Assembly (NCBI GenBank): GCA_027694045.1
Contig: JAQEWB010000017.1
Span: 1 to 31,375 of the forward strand
DNA length: 31,375 nucleotides
Reading direction: 5' to 3'
DNA from: Bacillaceae bacterium OF18-1A
GTDB taxonomy: Bacteria > Bacillota > Bacilli > Bacillales > Bacillaceae_G
This document shows positions 1-7,797 of the stretch, piece after piece; within the stretch, counting starts at the first letter, position 1; each line of letters begins with the position of its first letter. The notes beneath the pieces were generated by a model. That model ran no database searches. It was not told the DNA's origin and saw nothing but the letters and a program-made list of their open reading frames with translations. Made by a program: the position numbers and the translations under genes.

Positions 1-44
1 ATGTACTCAGCCTTATCCATTTACACAGACTTCTTGACGGAACC

Positions 45-107
45 AATATATCAGCGATTCGACACAATATATCGGCGATTTTTTAAATATATCAGCGATT
101 CGACACA
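45..107. repeat. Three short tandem repeats with TTCGACA boxes
   Basis: The unit AATATATC(A/G)GCGATT starts at 45, 66 and 86, a spacing of 20-21 bp (about two helical turns). The first and third copies continue into TTCGACACA and are identical over 22 bp; the middle copy runs into a T-tract instead. Weaker CCGACAAA-like matches follow to about 138. The array lies downstream of the methyltransferase gene. Function is unknown; a protein-binding array or a degenerate interspersed repeat are both possible. Confidence 0.6.
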
Positions 108-182
108 GAATATCGACCTACCGACAAATTCCGACAAACACTACCTACAAACCACCAACTAACCCCACATCATACTACAACA

Positions 183-208
183 AAAGGTCACCCAGCCGGG
201 TGACCTTT
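183..208 (-). terminator. Hairpin terminator of the methyltransferase gene
   Basis: Perfect 11-bp stem AAAGGTCACCC / GGGTGACCTTT with a 4-nt loop, just downstream of the stop codon of the leftward gene. The T-run on the minus strand is short (TTTT then GTTG), so termination may be imperfect. Confidence 0.75.
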
Positions 209-213
209 CTTTC

Positions 214-1188
214 CTATTCACAAACAAGGATTTGTCTAGAAAATGTTCCTTTTCTCGTAATACAACGATCTTTAATTTCAAATCCAGCCTCATGGATCAT
301 ATCGTCCATTGTTTCCATCGTGACCACAACTACTTTTTTAGCAATGCGGCGTGCGCTTGAAAGAATGGAGAGCTGATCTTCTGGTGTTGCGTGCGTAAAT
401 AAGTCGTACGGCATATCGATAATTGCAACGTCGTAGTTCTCAGTAATTTCCTCGATTGGACCTTTTGTTACTGTTCCTTCAAACCCGAAATGTGCGATGT
501 TTTTTCTCGTTCCAAGAACAACAAGTGGATTTATATCTCTACCAACAATATTAATTCCCATAGAAAGTGCTTCTACTACCACTGTTCCAATACCGCAGCA
601 CGGGTCAATTGCTCGTACTCCCTCTGGATTTGGTACAGCAATATTTGCAACTGATCTCGCAACACGTGTGCTAAGAGATGTCGAATAACTATGCGGTTTT
701 TTTATGTGATGATACCAAACTGGTTCGCTTTCTACATAATGGCCGAAGTACCAACGTCCTCCAAGAGGAACAATCCCGAATACACGCTCTGGATTACGAA
801 CATCAGCTTCTCCTTCAATATGCATGCCGAGGTCTCGCTCTATTAGACGTCTTTCTCCATATTCAATTTTATTCTCTCCAACAAGATCATTGATTTTCAC
901 GAAGATAACTTTAAATGACGCCCCCGCCAAATCAATTTGTTCCACTTGCTTTAAAATACTTTCTAAGTCGTCTCCTTCATACATAACCTCAACGCGCTCT
1001 TTTATAAACGCACTTCTACTCGGATTAATTTTAACATCACTTTTTAAAATATTAACGTGAGACTCCATTCCAAAGAACGAGCGCATTTCCAAATAACATA
1101 AAGCACGCTCCTCCTCGCGAAATGCATACGTATATATACATGCAGGTGTTTTACTATGATTACTCAATCTATTATCATCCTTTATCAT
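214..1188 (-). CDS. TRM11-like RNA methyltransferase
   Basis: Predicted SAM-dependent methyltransferase of the UPF0020/TRM11 RNA guanine-N2 methylase type, 324 residues. The C-terminal half is a Rossmann-fold domain. DPCCGIGT at residues 195-202 is the SAM-binding motif I, and DMPYDL at 258-263 corresponds to the (N/D)PPY catalytic motif that holds the target base. The N-terminal ~130 residues are less recognisable and may be a THUMP-like RNA-binding region. The RNA substrate (tRNA or rRNA) cannot be read from sequence. The ATG at 1188 has no convincing ribosome binding site. A TTG at 1167, giving LSNHSKTP, lies 8 nt after AAGGATG and may be the real start. The gene stands alone, with a dispersed repeat upstream and a hairpin after the stop. 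Confident about the family, not the substrate. Confidence 0.8.
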   Translation of the reverse strand: MIKDDNRLSNHSKTPACIYTYAFREEERALCYLEMRSFFGMESHVNILKSDVKINPSRSAFIKERVEVMYEGDDLESILKQVEQIDLAGASFKVIFVKINDLVGENKIEYGERRLIERDLGMHIEGEADVRNPERVFGIVPLGGRWYFGHYVESEPVWYHHIKKPHSYSTSLSTRVARSVANIAVPNPEGVRAIDPCCGIGTVVVEALSMGINIVGRDINPLVVLGTRKNIAHFGFEGTVTKGPIEEITENYDVAIIDMPYDLFTHATPEDQLSILSSARRIAKKVVVVTMETMDDMIHEAGFEIKDRCITRKGTFSRQILVCE

Positions 1189-1230
1189 TTTAAATTGTTA
1201 TGATCACAACTACTGAAATGTCTTCTTCAT

Positions 1231-1387
1231 ATAAAGTGAAACTTTAATCAGTGGGGGTTTTGTTCATCCCCCACTGATTATTAGCCCTCACCAATCGGAC
1301 TTTTACGGACAGTTGATCCCCCACCTAACTTCTTTGCTGCCGCTGAATTTTGAGGTGGGGGTCTTACTGCCCGTTAAAGCGGGATAA
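1231..1387. repeat. Dispersed intergenic repeat, copy A (long form)
   Basis: Begins ATAAAGTGAAACTTTAATCAG and ends CGTTAAAGCGGGATAAA. It contains a perfect 12-bp hairpin (AATCAGTGGGGG 1246-1257 / CCCCCACTGATT 1268-1279). It also has an extra hairpin not present in the copy at 29108-29230: CCCCCACCT 1318-1326 / AGGTGGGGG 1353-1361. The terminal ACGGACAGT / ACTGCCCGT pair is imperfect here. It resembles the interspersed 'bcr' repeats known from the B. cereus group, but I cannot assign a subfamily. It lies between the amidase terminator and the methyltransferase start. Confidence 0.8.
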
Positions 1388-1423
1388 AATTAAATGATAT
1401 CACATGCTCGAAATAAAGAGAAA

Positions 1424-1475
1424 CGTTAATAAATAAAAGAGATTACCAATTGGCAATCTCTTTTATTTATTAACG
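1424..1475 (-). terminator. Long palindromic terminator containing the amidase stop codon
   Basis: Two perfect 21-bp arms (1424-1444 and 1455-1475) flank a 10-nt centre that is itself palindromic (CCAATTGG). The whole 52 bp is one near-perfect palindrome with a single mismatched pair. The TAA stop of the SLH amidase (1470-1472) is inside the right arm. The minus-strand transcript would read CTCTTTTATTTATT after the stem core. Confidence 0.8.
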
Positions 1476-3056
1476 GAATGAAGACACGTTGTGACCCATT
1501 ACTTCATAATAATCTAAAATACCTTGATAAATAGCTTCTGCTGCACGTTGTTTCTGTGCTGCTGGAACGATTTTATCTGCATCATTTTTATTATCTACAA
1601 ATGCTAATTCTGTTAATACAGCTGGCATTGTATTATATTTTATTACATACCACTGATCTGGCTTCGCACCACGGTCTTTCGTTCCAAGTGCTGCTACAAG
1701 GCGTTCTTGAATTTTTTCTGCTAGTACACGACTTTCTTCTGTATTTTGATTCGTTGCTTTAGCCGGTGCTGCATAATAGAACGTTTCTGTACCTTGTCCA
1801 TTCTTTTTGTCAGAACCGTTACCATGAATACTTACAAAAATGTCGCCCTTATTTGCATTAGCAAATTCTACACGTTTTTCTAAAGACTCACCTGAAGTGT
1901 TTCCTGGTCGTGTATTATCTTCACGAGTTAATAACACAGTAAACGGTGTCTTCTTCTCAAAGATTTTCTGTAATCGTAATGATACATCTAATACAGTTTT
2001 ACTTTCATTCTCATAATAACCAACATTACCCGAATCAATTCCACCATGACCTGGATCAATAATAATCGCTTTACCTTCTAAGAAGTTACCTTGTTTTACT
2101 GGGTTTAATTGATTTTTATCAACCCATTGGAAGCCAGCGCCCACGCGGATACGAATCCAGCTATCTTTTTCTTCCATAACAGTTACTGTTTGTGCATCAT
2201 ATGTACCTAGCACTTTAGAACCGTGTGTAGCTTCTGCATACGTAGTAAAACCTTCATTAATCTTTTCTGTTTTTTCTTGTAACGGTGTCCACTTCTCACC
2301 TTTACTTGTTACAACTTTCAACCAGCCGTCCGCTCTTTGTTCTGTTACTTCAACCATTTGTGGCTTATGTTGAACGTCAGTAATACCTGATGATAATGAT
2401 GGTTGATGATATGTAATAAAGTTTCTGTTCATATACATCTTTTTCGATGTATTTGTTTTATTTTTATCAGCCATCGCAATGAACTGAGCTGCTTCCGCAC
2501 GAGTTACAGTTCCTTCAGGGTCCCAGCTAGTTCCTTTACCTTTAGAAATCTCTAAAGCTACTAAAATATTAGCTTGTTTCTTACCCCAGTGAGGTTCCAA
2601 ATCTTTAAACTGTGTTGGAAGTTCTCCAATAATTTTCTTATCTAATGAGTATGCTTGCACTAACATAGTCGCCATAGATGCACGGTTAATTTGGCTTGAT
2701 GGATTGAAATTCCCAGTACCATCCCCGCTAATTACACCTGCTTTTTCTACCGCAGCAATATAAGGTGCTGCCCAATGATTTTGTGAATCTTGAAAAGATG
2801 GCTTTGCTTTTGGATTAATAGGTAAACCAAGAACTGCCGCTAATATTTTTGCAGCTGACCCTTTATCTACTGCTTCAGTTGGAGAAAACGTTCCATCTGG
2901 CTTTCCATCAAGTGCTTTTTTTCCTACTAAATAATCAACTGATTCTTGCGCCCATGTAGGAACATCCGAAAACTTTTTCGCTGCTGCGAAACTACTAACT
3001 GGAGACGATAATAAACTTGCGGCCAAAATACCAGCCGCGACTGCACGATACTTCAT
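1470..3056 (-). CDS. SLH-anchored N-acetylmuramoyl-L-alanine amidase
   Basis: Secreted autolysin that should cleave the amide between MurNAc and the stem peptide, non-covalently bound to the SCWP. With the ATG at 3056 it is 528 residues; an AGAGGAG box precedes this ATG, whereas the upstream TTG at 3077 would put that box inside the gene. Order: signal peptide (about 1-24, ending SSFA), three SLH domains (about 27-190, with NRASMA and TRAEAAQF signatures), two SH3-like segments (about 205-325), then an Amidase_3 domain. Zinc and catalytic residues are visible: His in DPGHGG, Glu in YYENES, His in VSIHGNG, and Glu in LTELAFVD near the C-terminus. It belongs to the SLH-bearing S-layer-associated proteins of the B. 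cereus group. Its attachment should depend on csaB in this window. Confidence 0.92.
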   Translation of the reverse strand: MKYRAVAAGILAASLLSSPVSSFAAAKKFSDVPTWAQESVDYLVGKKALDGKPDGTFSPTEAVDKGSAAKILAAVLGLPINPKAKPSFQDSQNHWAAPYIAAVEKAGVISGDGTGNFNPSSQINRASMATMLVQAYSLDKKIIGELPTQFKDLEPHWGKKQANILVALEISKGKGTSWDPEGTVTRAEAAQFIAMADKNKTNTSKKMYMNRNFITYHQPSLSSGITDVQHKPQMVEVTEQRADGWLKVVTSKGEKWTPLQEKTEKINEGFTTYAEATHGSKVLGTYDAQTVTVMEEKDSWIRIRVGAGFQWVDKNQLNPVKQGNFLEGKAIIIDPGHGGIDSGNVGYYENESKTVLDVSLRLQKIFEKKTPFTVLLTREDNTRPGNTSGESLEKRVEFANANKGDIFVSIHGNGSDKKNGQGTETFYYAAPAKATNQNTEESRVLAEKIQERLVAALGTKDRGAKPDQWYVIKYNTMPAVLTELAFVDNKNDADKIVPAAQKQRAAEAIYQGILDYYEVMGHNVSSFR

Positions 3057-3286
3057 AAAAAATAATACTCCTCTCAAAAATCATTTTTAATAACGCGTAA
3101 TCTTAATATACAAATCATGTTAAATCCGAACTAAAAAAAATTAGTGCGCCTCTATCATTTTATAATACTCGAATTATGTAGTAAACCTACTTTCTTAATA
3201 TTGTAAAATAAAATACTATTACGCTATTTTTTGTTGTATCAAGTCGTTCAAACTCGTTTCCCTGTCGAATTTCTTGTAAGCAAAAA

Positions 3287-3314
3287 AAATAGGCTACTAC
3301 TTGGCAGCCTATTT
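3287..3314 (-). terminator. Terminator of the M42 peptidase gene
   Basis: AAATAGGCT (3287-3295) pairs with AGCCTATTT (3306-3314). On the minus strand the stem is followed by a run of eight T. It lies directly after the stop codon at 3321. Confidence 0.85.
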
Positions 3315-3320
3315 CCTTCC

Positions 3321-4370
3321 TTATTCTGCAATCATCTCTGATAATACATACGCATAAACAAGTGCTTCTGTATGTGCAATCGAGCTTTCATGTGTACGCT
3401 CAAATGCATGAGAAGAATCAATACCTGCTCCAATTAATGCATGCTTCACATCAAATCCAGCACGAATCGCAGCGGATGCATCAGAGCCGTAGAATGGATA
3501 AATATCTACTTTATATTCAATATTGTTCTTTTTCGCAAGCTCTACTAAATGTTTACGTAATGCGTAATGATACGGACCGCTAGAGTCTTTTGCACAAATA
3601 GATACTGTATACTCATCAGATGCTTGTCCATCACCTAACGCTCCCATATCAACAGCTAAATATTCAACAGTTTCTTCTGGAATGTTAGAGTTACCGCCGT
3701 ATCCGATTTCTTCATTATTAGAAATTAAGAAATGCGTTGTATATGGCAATGTTACCTTTTCATCTTGTAATCTTTTCATTAATTTTAATAGAATGGCAAC
3801 ACTTACTTTATCATCTAAATGACGTGATTTTATGTATCCACTCTCTGTAATTTGAACGCGCGGATCGAATGAAACGAAATCTCCAACTTCAATTCCTAAT
3901 TCGCGTACTTCATCAGCTGAAAAGACACGCTCATCAATACGAACTTCAATATTTTTTTCATCGCGCTTTGCTTCCCCTGCATCTTTGTACACGTGTACAG
4001 ACGTTTGATGCATTAAAATCGTTCCTGTATACGTCTTACCGCTTGACGTTTCAATTTCACAATATTCGCCTTCTACAGAGTTCCAGCGAAATCCACCAAT
4101 CATAGAAAGTCTCAGACGACCATCAGGTTTAATTTCTTTCACCATCGCACCTAACGTATCGACGTGTGCCGTTAATAGACGGTGCTGTTCATCATTTTTT
4201 CCTTTTACCGTAACGATAAGAGCTCCCTTATTGTTACGTTTCGTTTCTACATTCCACTCACTTACATAGTTTTCAATAAAGCGAATAATTTTTTCTGTAT
4301 TTCCAGATGGACTTGGAATAGAGACAAGCTCTTTAATCAGTTCCATCGTTTCTTTCGTATGATGTGCCAT
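3321..4370 (-). CDS. M42 family metallo-aminopeptidase
   Basis: Cytoplasmic dinuclear zinc or cobalt aminopeptidase of the M42 family (glutamyl aminopeptidase/FrvX/YsdC type), 349 residues, full length. Metal ligands and catalytic residues are visible in order: AHVD (His69, Asp71), HLDDK (bridging Asp), NNEEIG (catalytic Glu and ligand Glu), AVDMGA (Asp), and the late His in DSSHAFERTH. The family forms large dodecameric shells that trim peptides released by proteasome-like or other proteases. The start is well supported by AGGAGG 8 nt upstream of the ATG. The gene is monocistronic with its own terminator and has no evident link to the S-layer functions. Substrate preference within the family cannot be read from sequence. 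Confidence 0.93.
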   Translation of the reverse strand: MAHHTKETMELIKELVSIPSPSGNTEKIIRFIENYVSEWNVETKRNNKGALIVTVKGKNDEQHRLLTAHVDTLGAMVKEIKPDGRLRLSMIGGFRWNSVEGEYCEIETSSGKTYTGTILMHQTSVHVYKDAGEAKRDEKNIEVRIDERVFSADEVRELGIEVGDFVSFDPRVQITESGYIKSRHLDDKVSVAILLKLMKRLQDEKVTLPYTTHFLISNNEEIGYGGNSNIPEETVEYLAVDMGALGDGQASDEYTVSICAKDSSGPYHYALRKHLVELAKKNNIEYKVDIYPFYGSDASAAIRAGFDVKHALIGAGIDSSHAFERTHESSIAHTEALVYAYVLSEMIAE

Positions 4371-4475
4371 TGTCGTGTCCTCCTCATTTTCTCTACTATT
4401 CAGTATACAAAATTTGCTAGAAAACCTCTACTGGTATAGCTTAATTTTCGAAATTATAATAAAATTCACTTTAAC

Positions 4476-4505
4476 AAAAAAGCATAGCGTTACACTATGC
4501 CTTTT
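4476..4505 (-). terminator. Terminator after the pyrophosphohydrolase gene
   Basis: GCATAG (4482-4487) / CTATGC (4495-4500) with flanking A and T tracts. The minus strand reads into TTTTTTG. It ends the two-gene unit 5179-4515. Confidence 0.8.
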
Positions 4506-4514
4506 TCTATCAAA

Positions 4515-4841
4515 CTATTCTTCTGAAACATCTAATAAGTAAATTCCTCTTTCGAATCCACCGCGCTCTATTTCCTTTTGCTTACGAAGGCGCTCTACAT
4601 CTTCAATCGTCGCCCCTTCTGCACGCGCCAATGAGACGATAACTTCTAATGCATCCGCCAAAGAATCTAGCGCATGTTCACGCTCCTTCATCGAAGCAAA
4701 TTCACGAATCTCTTCCGTTCCAACTTTCGCTAATGCTTGTATGTATGCTTGACCTGTTAACTTTTGCGCTGTATACGTTTTTCCAGACATTAAAATCTTC
4801 TCTGGAACACGATCTCTTACTAACTTGTTATAAGTTGACAT
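4515..4841 (-). CDS. MazG/HisE-like nucleotide pyrophosphohydrolase
   Basis: Small all-alpha NTP pyrophosphohydrolase-like protein, 108 residues, similar to proteins annotated as phosphoribosyl-ATP pyrophosphohydrolase. It begins STYNKLVRDRVPEKI, a typical opening of this group. EEIREF and, about 20 residues later, DSLADALEV correspond to the EExxE and ExxD-type magnesium sites of the MazG/HisE fold. It lacks his-operon neighbours, so a house-cleaning role (hydrolysis of non-canonical nucleotides) is more likely than histidine biosynthesis. Two ATGs are adjacent (4844 and 4841); GGAGG is 4 and 7 nt upstream respectively, favouring 4841. It follows the small exported protein gene by 17 nt, and its ribosome binding site fills that gap, so the two are probably co-transcribed. 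Confidence 0.8.
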   Translation of the reverse strand: MSTYNKLVRDRVPEKILMSGKTYTAQKLTGQAYIQALAKVGTEEIREFASMKEREHALDSLADALEVIVSLARAEGATIEDVERLRKQKEIERGGFERGIYLLDVSEE

Positions 4842-4858
4842 CATTTCCCCTCCAATAT

Positions 4859-5179
4859 TTAAAAACATCCAAGCTCTGCTTTATAGAAAAAGCCTCTCTT
4901 CTTTACACAAGCACTGGACATATCAATTCCTGACCCGTGCGCCTGTACTACTGGAAAGAAGTAATGCTCTAGTTCCTCTTTCTTATCGCCGTATAAGGTT
5001 TGGTACGCATCAGGAATCGCCTCTTTTTTCACATCACGTTCTTTCTTCACTTCACCTGAGAAAGCAACAGTTGGATGTCCCTCAAAGAATAATGCAGTCC
5101 GTACCGCAAGAGATGGTGTACTGTGCAAAGCATAATATGTAAGTAAAATAATAAAGATAACACCGATAATTTTCTTCAT
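4859..5179 (-). CDS. Small exported or membrane-anchored protein of unknown function
   Basis: A 106-residue protein not recognised as a named family. Residues 1-25 (MKKIIGVIFIILLTYYALHS...) form an uncleaved anchor or signal peptide, so the rest should face the outside. The exposed part is charged and carries two cysteines (SSACVKK and the penultimate ELGCF), which could form a disulphide. AAGGAG lies 6 nt upstream of the ATG. A strong terminator of the preceding enoyl-CoA hydratase gene ends right before this ribosome binding site, so either readthrough or a promoter inside the hairpin region must drive it. Probably co-transcribed with the downstream pyrophosphohydrolase. Confidence 0.75.
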   Translation of the reverse strand: MKKIIGVIFIILLTYYALHSTPSLAVRTALFFEGHPTVAFSGEVKKERDVKKEAIPDAYQTLYGDKKEELEHYFFPVVQAHGSGIDMSSACVKKRGFFYKAELGCF

Positions 5180-5195
5180 GTATTACTCCTTAAAA

Positions 5196-5235
5196 AAAGT
5201 GCTAACACAATTATACTAAAATGTGTTAGCACTTT
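5196..5235 (-). terminator. Strong terminator of the enoyl-CoA hydratase gene
   Basis: Perfect 14-bp arms AAAGTGCTAACACA (5196-5209) and TGTGTTAGCACTTT (5222-5235) with a 12-nt loop, followed on the minus strand by seven T. The AAGGAG of the next gene begins within a few bases after the T-run. Confidence 0.9.
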
Positions 5236-5243
5236 CTCCCACT

Positions 5244-5263
5244 AAATAAAGTTTCACTTTATT
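5244..5263. repeat. Minimal remnant of the dispersed repeat
   Basis: AATAAAGTTTCACTTTATT is the terminal inverted motif of the repeat family seen at 1231, 8225, 12640 and 29108. Here it is present without the rest of the element. It contains the TAA stop of the enoyl-CoA hydratase gene (5259-5261). Confidence 0.6.
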
Positions 5264-6047
5264 CCCCTTTAAATACCGGTAAACGTTTTTCTAGAAAAGC
5301 AGCAATGCCTTCTTTATGATCCGCTGTTTGTCTCATCGCGTATTGACCGCGTTTTTCAAGTTGCAGCGTTTGTTCTAAATTAGAACGATTTACTTCGCAT
5401 AAAATTTGCTTCGTTTGAATCATCGCTTTAATCGGTTTTTGTAACCACTCATTTATTTTTTGCTTCACAGCTGTTTGGAAATCTTCGCCGATTACTTCAT
5501 CAATTAAGCCGATATCTAACGCTTCTGTTGCCGATAATTTCTTTCCTTCCCAAATAATTTGCTTCGTCATATTTTCACCAACGCGCTTTTGAAGGAAGAA
5601 ATGACCGCCACCATCTGGAATTAAAGCGATTCCAATAAAGTTCATCGCAATAACTGATGATATATCTGCCATCACATAATCAGCTGTTAATGCAATACTT
5701 AACCCAAGACCTGCAGTTGGTCCATGAATCGCACTAATAACAAGCTTCGGCATCGTATATAAAGTCACAACGATTTCAGAAATACTATTCATGATCCCTT
5801 CAAACTTACTTTCATCATTACTTGAAAGCATCGATTTAATATCTCCACCCGCAGAAAAACCACGGCCATTTCCGCATAACACAACAATGTGCGCAGAACT
5901 GTCCGCCACTTCTTTCAACTTTTGCGCTAACTCTTTTAACGTTGACTCATCTAATGCATTTAACACCTCTGGGCGATTGACCATAACTGTTGCAACGCGG
6001 CCTTCATATTTCACAACGACAGACTCTGTTTTACTCGTTATTTCCAT
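5259..6047 (-). CDS. Enoyl-CoA hydratase/isomerase family protein
   Basis: Crotonase-fold enzyme of 262 residues acting on acyl-CoA thioesters. The start at 6047 (MEITSKTES) has AGAGGGG about 8 nt upstream; in-frame sequence further upstream is not family-like. The oxyanion-hole segments are visible: GNGRGFSAGGDIKSM and HGPTAGLGLSIALTADY. In the region of the two classical catalytic glutamates the sequence is NFIGIALIPDGGGHFF. The first Glu position is hydrophobic and the second is Asp (PDGGG), the pattern of PaaG-like and delta3-delta2 enoyl-CoA isomerases rather than true hydratases. It is therefore more likely an isomerase, with the substrate unknown. Its stop codon sits in a remnant of a dispersed repeat. 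No functional link to neighbours is evident. Confidence 0.88.
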   Translation of the reverse strand: MEITSKTESVVVKYEGRVATVMVNRPEVLNALDESTLKELAQKLKEVADSSAHIVVLCGNGRGFSAGGDIKSMLSSNDESKFEGIMNSISEIVVTLYTMPKLVISAIHGPTAGLGLSIALTADYVMADISSVIAMNFIGIALIPDGGGHFFLQKRVGENMTKQIIWEGKKLSATEALDIGLIDEVIGEDFQTAVKQKINEWLQKPIKAMIQTKQILCEVNRSNLEQTLQLEKRGQYAMRQTADHKEGIAAFLEKRLPVFKGE

Positions 6048-6355
6048 TATATATACCCCTCTTTTCTTCATAAAGATTATACTTATATAATTATAGAAAG
6101 CAGGTGAAAAAACCTTCTTTTTTCTTAATTTTCTGTCTAATAATCCCGTAATTTGTATTTCCCCTGTATAAAACATACAATTCCGTTGAAAAATATAGAA
6201 ATTAAAGTCGGTTTATCCATACTTTTCATCTATTTACCATTGCAATGAAATGTTGTATCCTTAAGTCTGATGTAAAAAACAAATATAGAGATTCATTCGC
6301 CTTCCTATTATATAGAAGGGTGCTGAAATAAAGGAATGAAGAAATGGAGGAACAT
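6048..6355. other. Divergent intergenic region
   Basis: About 300 bp between two divergent genes (enoyl-CoA hydratase leftward, O-antigen-ligase-like gene rightward). Minus-strand TATAAT hexamers occur at 6076-6081 and 6090-6095, but no good -35 partner was found. CTATTATATAGAA at 6305-6317 also occurs in the patA1/patA2 intergenic region (11083-11095). No small gene was recognised. Confidence 0.5.
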
Positions 6356-7750
6356 ATGGTTACTAAGTTAAAACAAACGGATAACTACTTCCCGCATTTC
6401 CTACTGCTATTCATTGTGTTTCAACCAATCTTAGATTTATTAACATCGTTTTCAATCTATGTATTACACATGAGCGCAACAGTTGGAATTGTCGTCCGTT
6501 TTGCCTTTATGCTTCTTGCATTAGGATACTTACTTCTTCACCATAAACAACAAGATGCGAAAAAGTACATTCTCTATTTATGTTTACTTGGGATTGCACT
6601 CGCAATCGGTCTTGTCAATAATATGATGGTTAAATCTCCAGTTTCATTTGGAGAAGAAGTTAAATTTATTTTAAAGAGCATATATCCAATTGTGCTACTG
6701 TTTGGATATATTATCGCATTTAAAGAGCTGAAAAATAAAGAATATACGTTTCATAAAATCATTACATACTTCTTATATGCAACGTTAATTTTAAGCATCA
6801 CAATGATTGTATCGATGCAAACTGGTACAGATTTCCCAAGCTATCCTCACTCAAAAATCGGTTCAAGAGGTTGGTTCTTTGCTGGAAATGATTTAAGTGC
6901 CATTTTCGCAATTATGTTCCCAATCGTTGTCTTATATTCGATTCATAAAACAACTTCTTTCTCAAAAGTCTATTATTGGATTCCAACGATACTCGCGATG
7001 TATGCAAGTATTATGGTCGGAACGAAAGTAGGATATGGTGCAATCGTTCTTACGCTTGGCGTAGCACTCTTATTCTCATTCATTGAATACATAATGAACC
7101 GTAAAAAAGAAGGAAAAGGATTCGCATATCTTGTAAACACTGTCGTTGCCGCTATTGTATTAGGAGGTTTGGTCGTTCTTACACCACATACCCCTATCGC
7201 AAAAAATATGGGCATCCACATGCAAATATACGAATATAAAAAGTCCGTACAAGAAGAAAAGGATAGAAAAGAAGGCAAAGTAATTAAAGAAAATCCAGAC
7301 GATGCAAAGAAACATGCGAAAGGTGAACTTACAGACTCTGAAGTAAAAAGTTTAATTTACAGTGACCGTGACAAATTCTTTAAAGTATACAAACAATACT
7401 ATAAAGACGCACCACTCTCACAAAAACTATTCGGAATGGGTTACGCCGGTAACTACACCATCAAAATTAAATTAATCGAAATGGACTTCCACGATCTATT
7501 TTTCGCCTTTGGAATTGTCGGTTTCCTTATTTACTTCATACCACTTCTATACTTTGGTATTAAACTATTCATTCGCATGATCACGAACTTCAAGAAAATC
7601 ATAACCGTAAAGTATATGCTACTAGCAAGCACACTCGTCCTATCGCTCGGCATCGGCTTTATGTCCGGACACGTATTAACAGCACCGTCCGTTAGTATTT
7701 TCTTCGTTGTTATACTTGCTTACTTAATTGTTGATTTAGAGGCAGAGTAA
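6356..7750 (+). CDS. O-antigen ligase/polymerase-like membrane protein (WpaA-like)
   Basis: Polytopic membrane protein of 464 residues with about 10-11 hydrophobic segments and one large charged extracytoplasmic loop (about residues 295-365, rich in KEEKDRKEGK). The pattern of a long loop, then FGMGYAGNY, then an MDFHDLFFAFG helix is that of the O-antigen ligase/Wzy_C family. In B. anthracis an O-antigen-ligase-like gene at this place in the S-layer locus is, to my memory, wpaA, implicated in SCWP assembly; the position fits but I cannot align it. Two starts are possible: ATG 6356 preceded by GGAGG (5 nt) and ATG 6344 preceded by AAGGA (8 nt). The former has the stronger box. It ends at a terminator shared with a convergent gene. 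Confidence 0.82.
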   Translation: MVTKLKQTDNYFPHFLLLFIVFQPILDLLTSFSIYVLHMSATVGIVVRFAFMLLALGYLLLHHKQQDAKKYILYLCLLGIALAIGLVNNMMVKSPVSFGEEVKFILKSIYPIVLLFGYIIAFKELKNKEYTFHKIITYFLYATLILSITMIVSMQTGTDFPSYPHSKIGSRGWFFAGNDLSAIFAIMFPIVVLYSIHKTTSFSKVYYWIPTILAMYASIMVGTKVGYGAIVLTLGVALLFSFIEYIMNRKKEGKGFAYLVNTVVAAIVLGGLVVLTPHTPIAKNMGIHMQIYEYKKSVQEEKDRKEGKVIKENPDDAKKHAKGELTDSEVKSLIYSDRDKFFKVYKQYYKDAPLSQKLFGMGYAGNYTIKIKLIEMDFHDLFFAFGIVGFLIYFIPLLYFGIKLFIRMITNFKKIITVKYMLLASTLVLSLGIGFMSGHVLTAPSVSIFFVVILAYLIVDLEAE

Positions 7751-7760
7751 CGTAGGATGA

Positions 7761-7797
7761 AAAACGCTTAGAGAAATGATTCTCTAAGCGTTTTTTT
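7761..7797. terminator. Shared bidirectional terminator of two convergent genes
   Basis: Perfect 15-bp arms AAAACGCTTAGAGAA (7761-7775) and TTCTCTAAGCGTTTT (7780-7794) around the loop ATGA, followed by more T on the plus strand. The minus strand also ends in TTTTT. The TAG stop of the convergent 7784-8107 gene lies inside the right arm. Confidence 0.9.

Noticed and set aside
45..107. CRISPR-like repeats
   Set aside because: Repeat units follow each other directly at 20-21 bp without spacers.
1231..1387. Riboswitch or T-box in front of the methyltransferase gene
   Set aside because: The same sequence recurs at 29108 and in fragments elsewhere next to unrelated genes, so it is a dispersed repeat; no T-box or known riboswitch core was seen.
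4515..4841. hisE (histidine biosynthesis) gene
   Set aside because: The fold type fits, but there are no his genes nearby and the opening STYNKLVRDRVPEKI is typical of the stand-alone pyrophosphohydrolase group.
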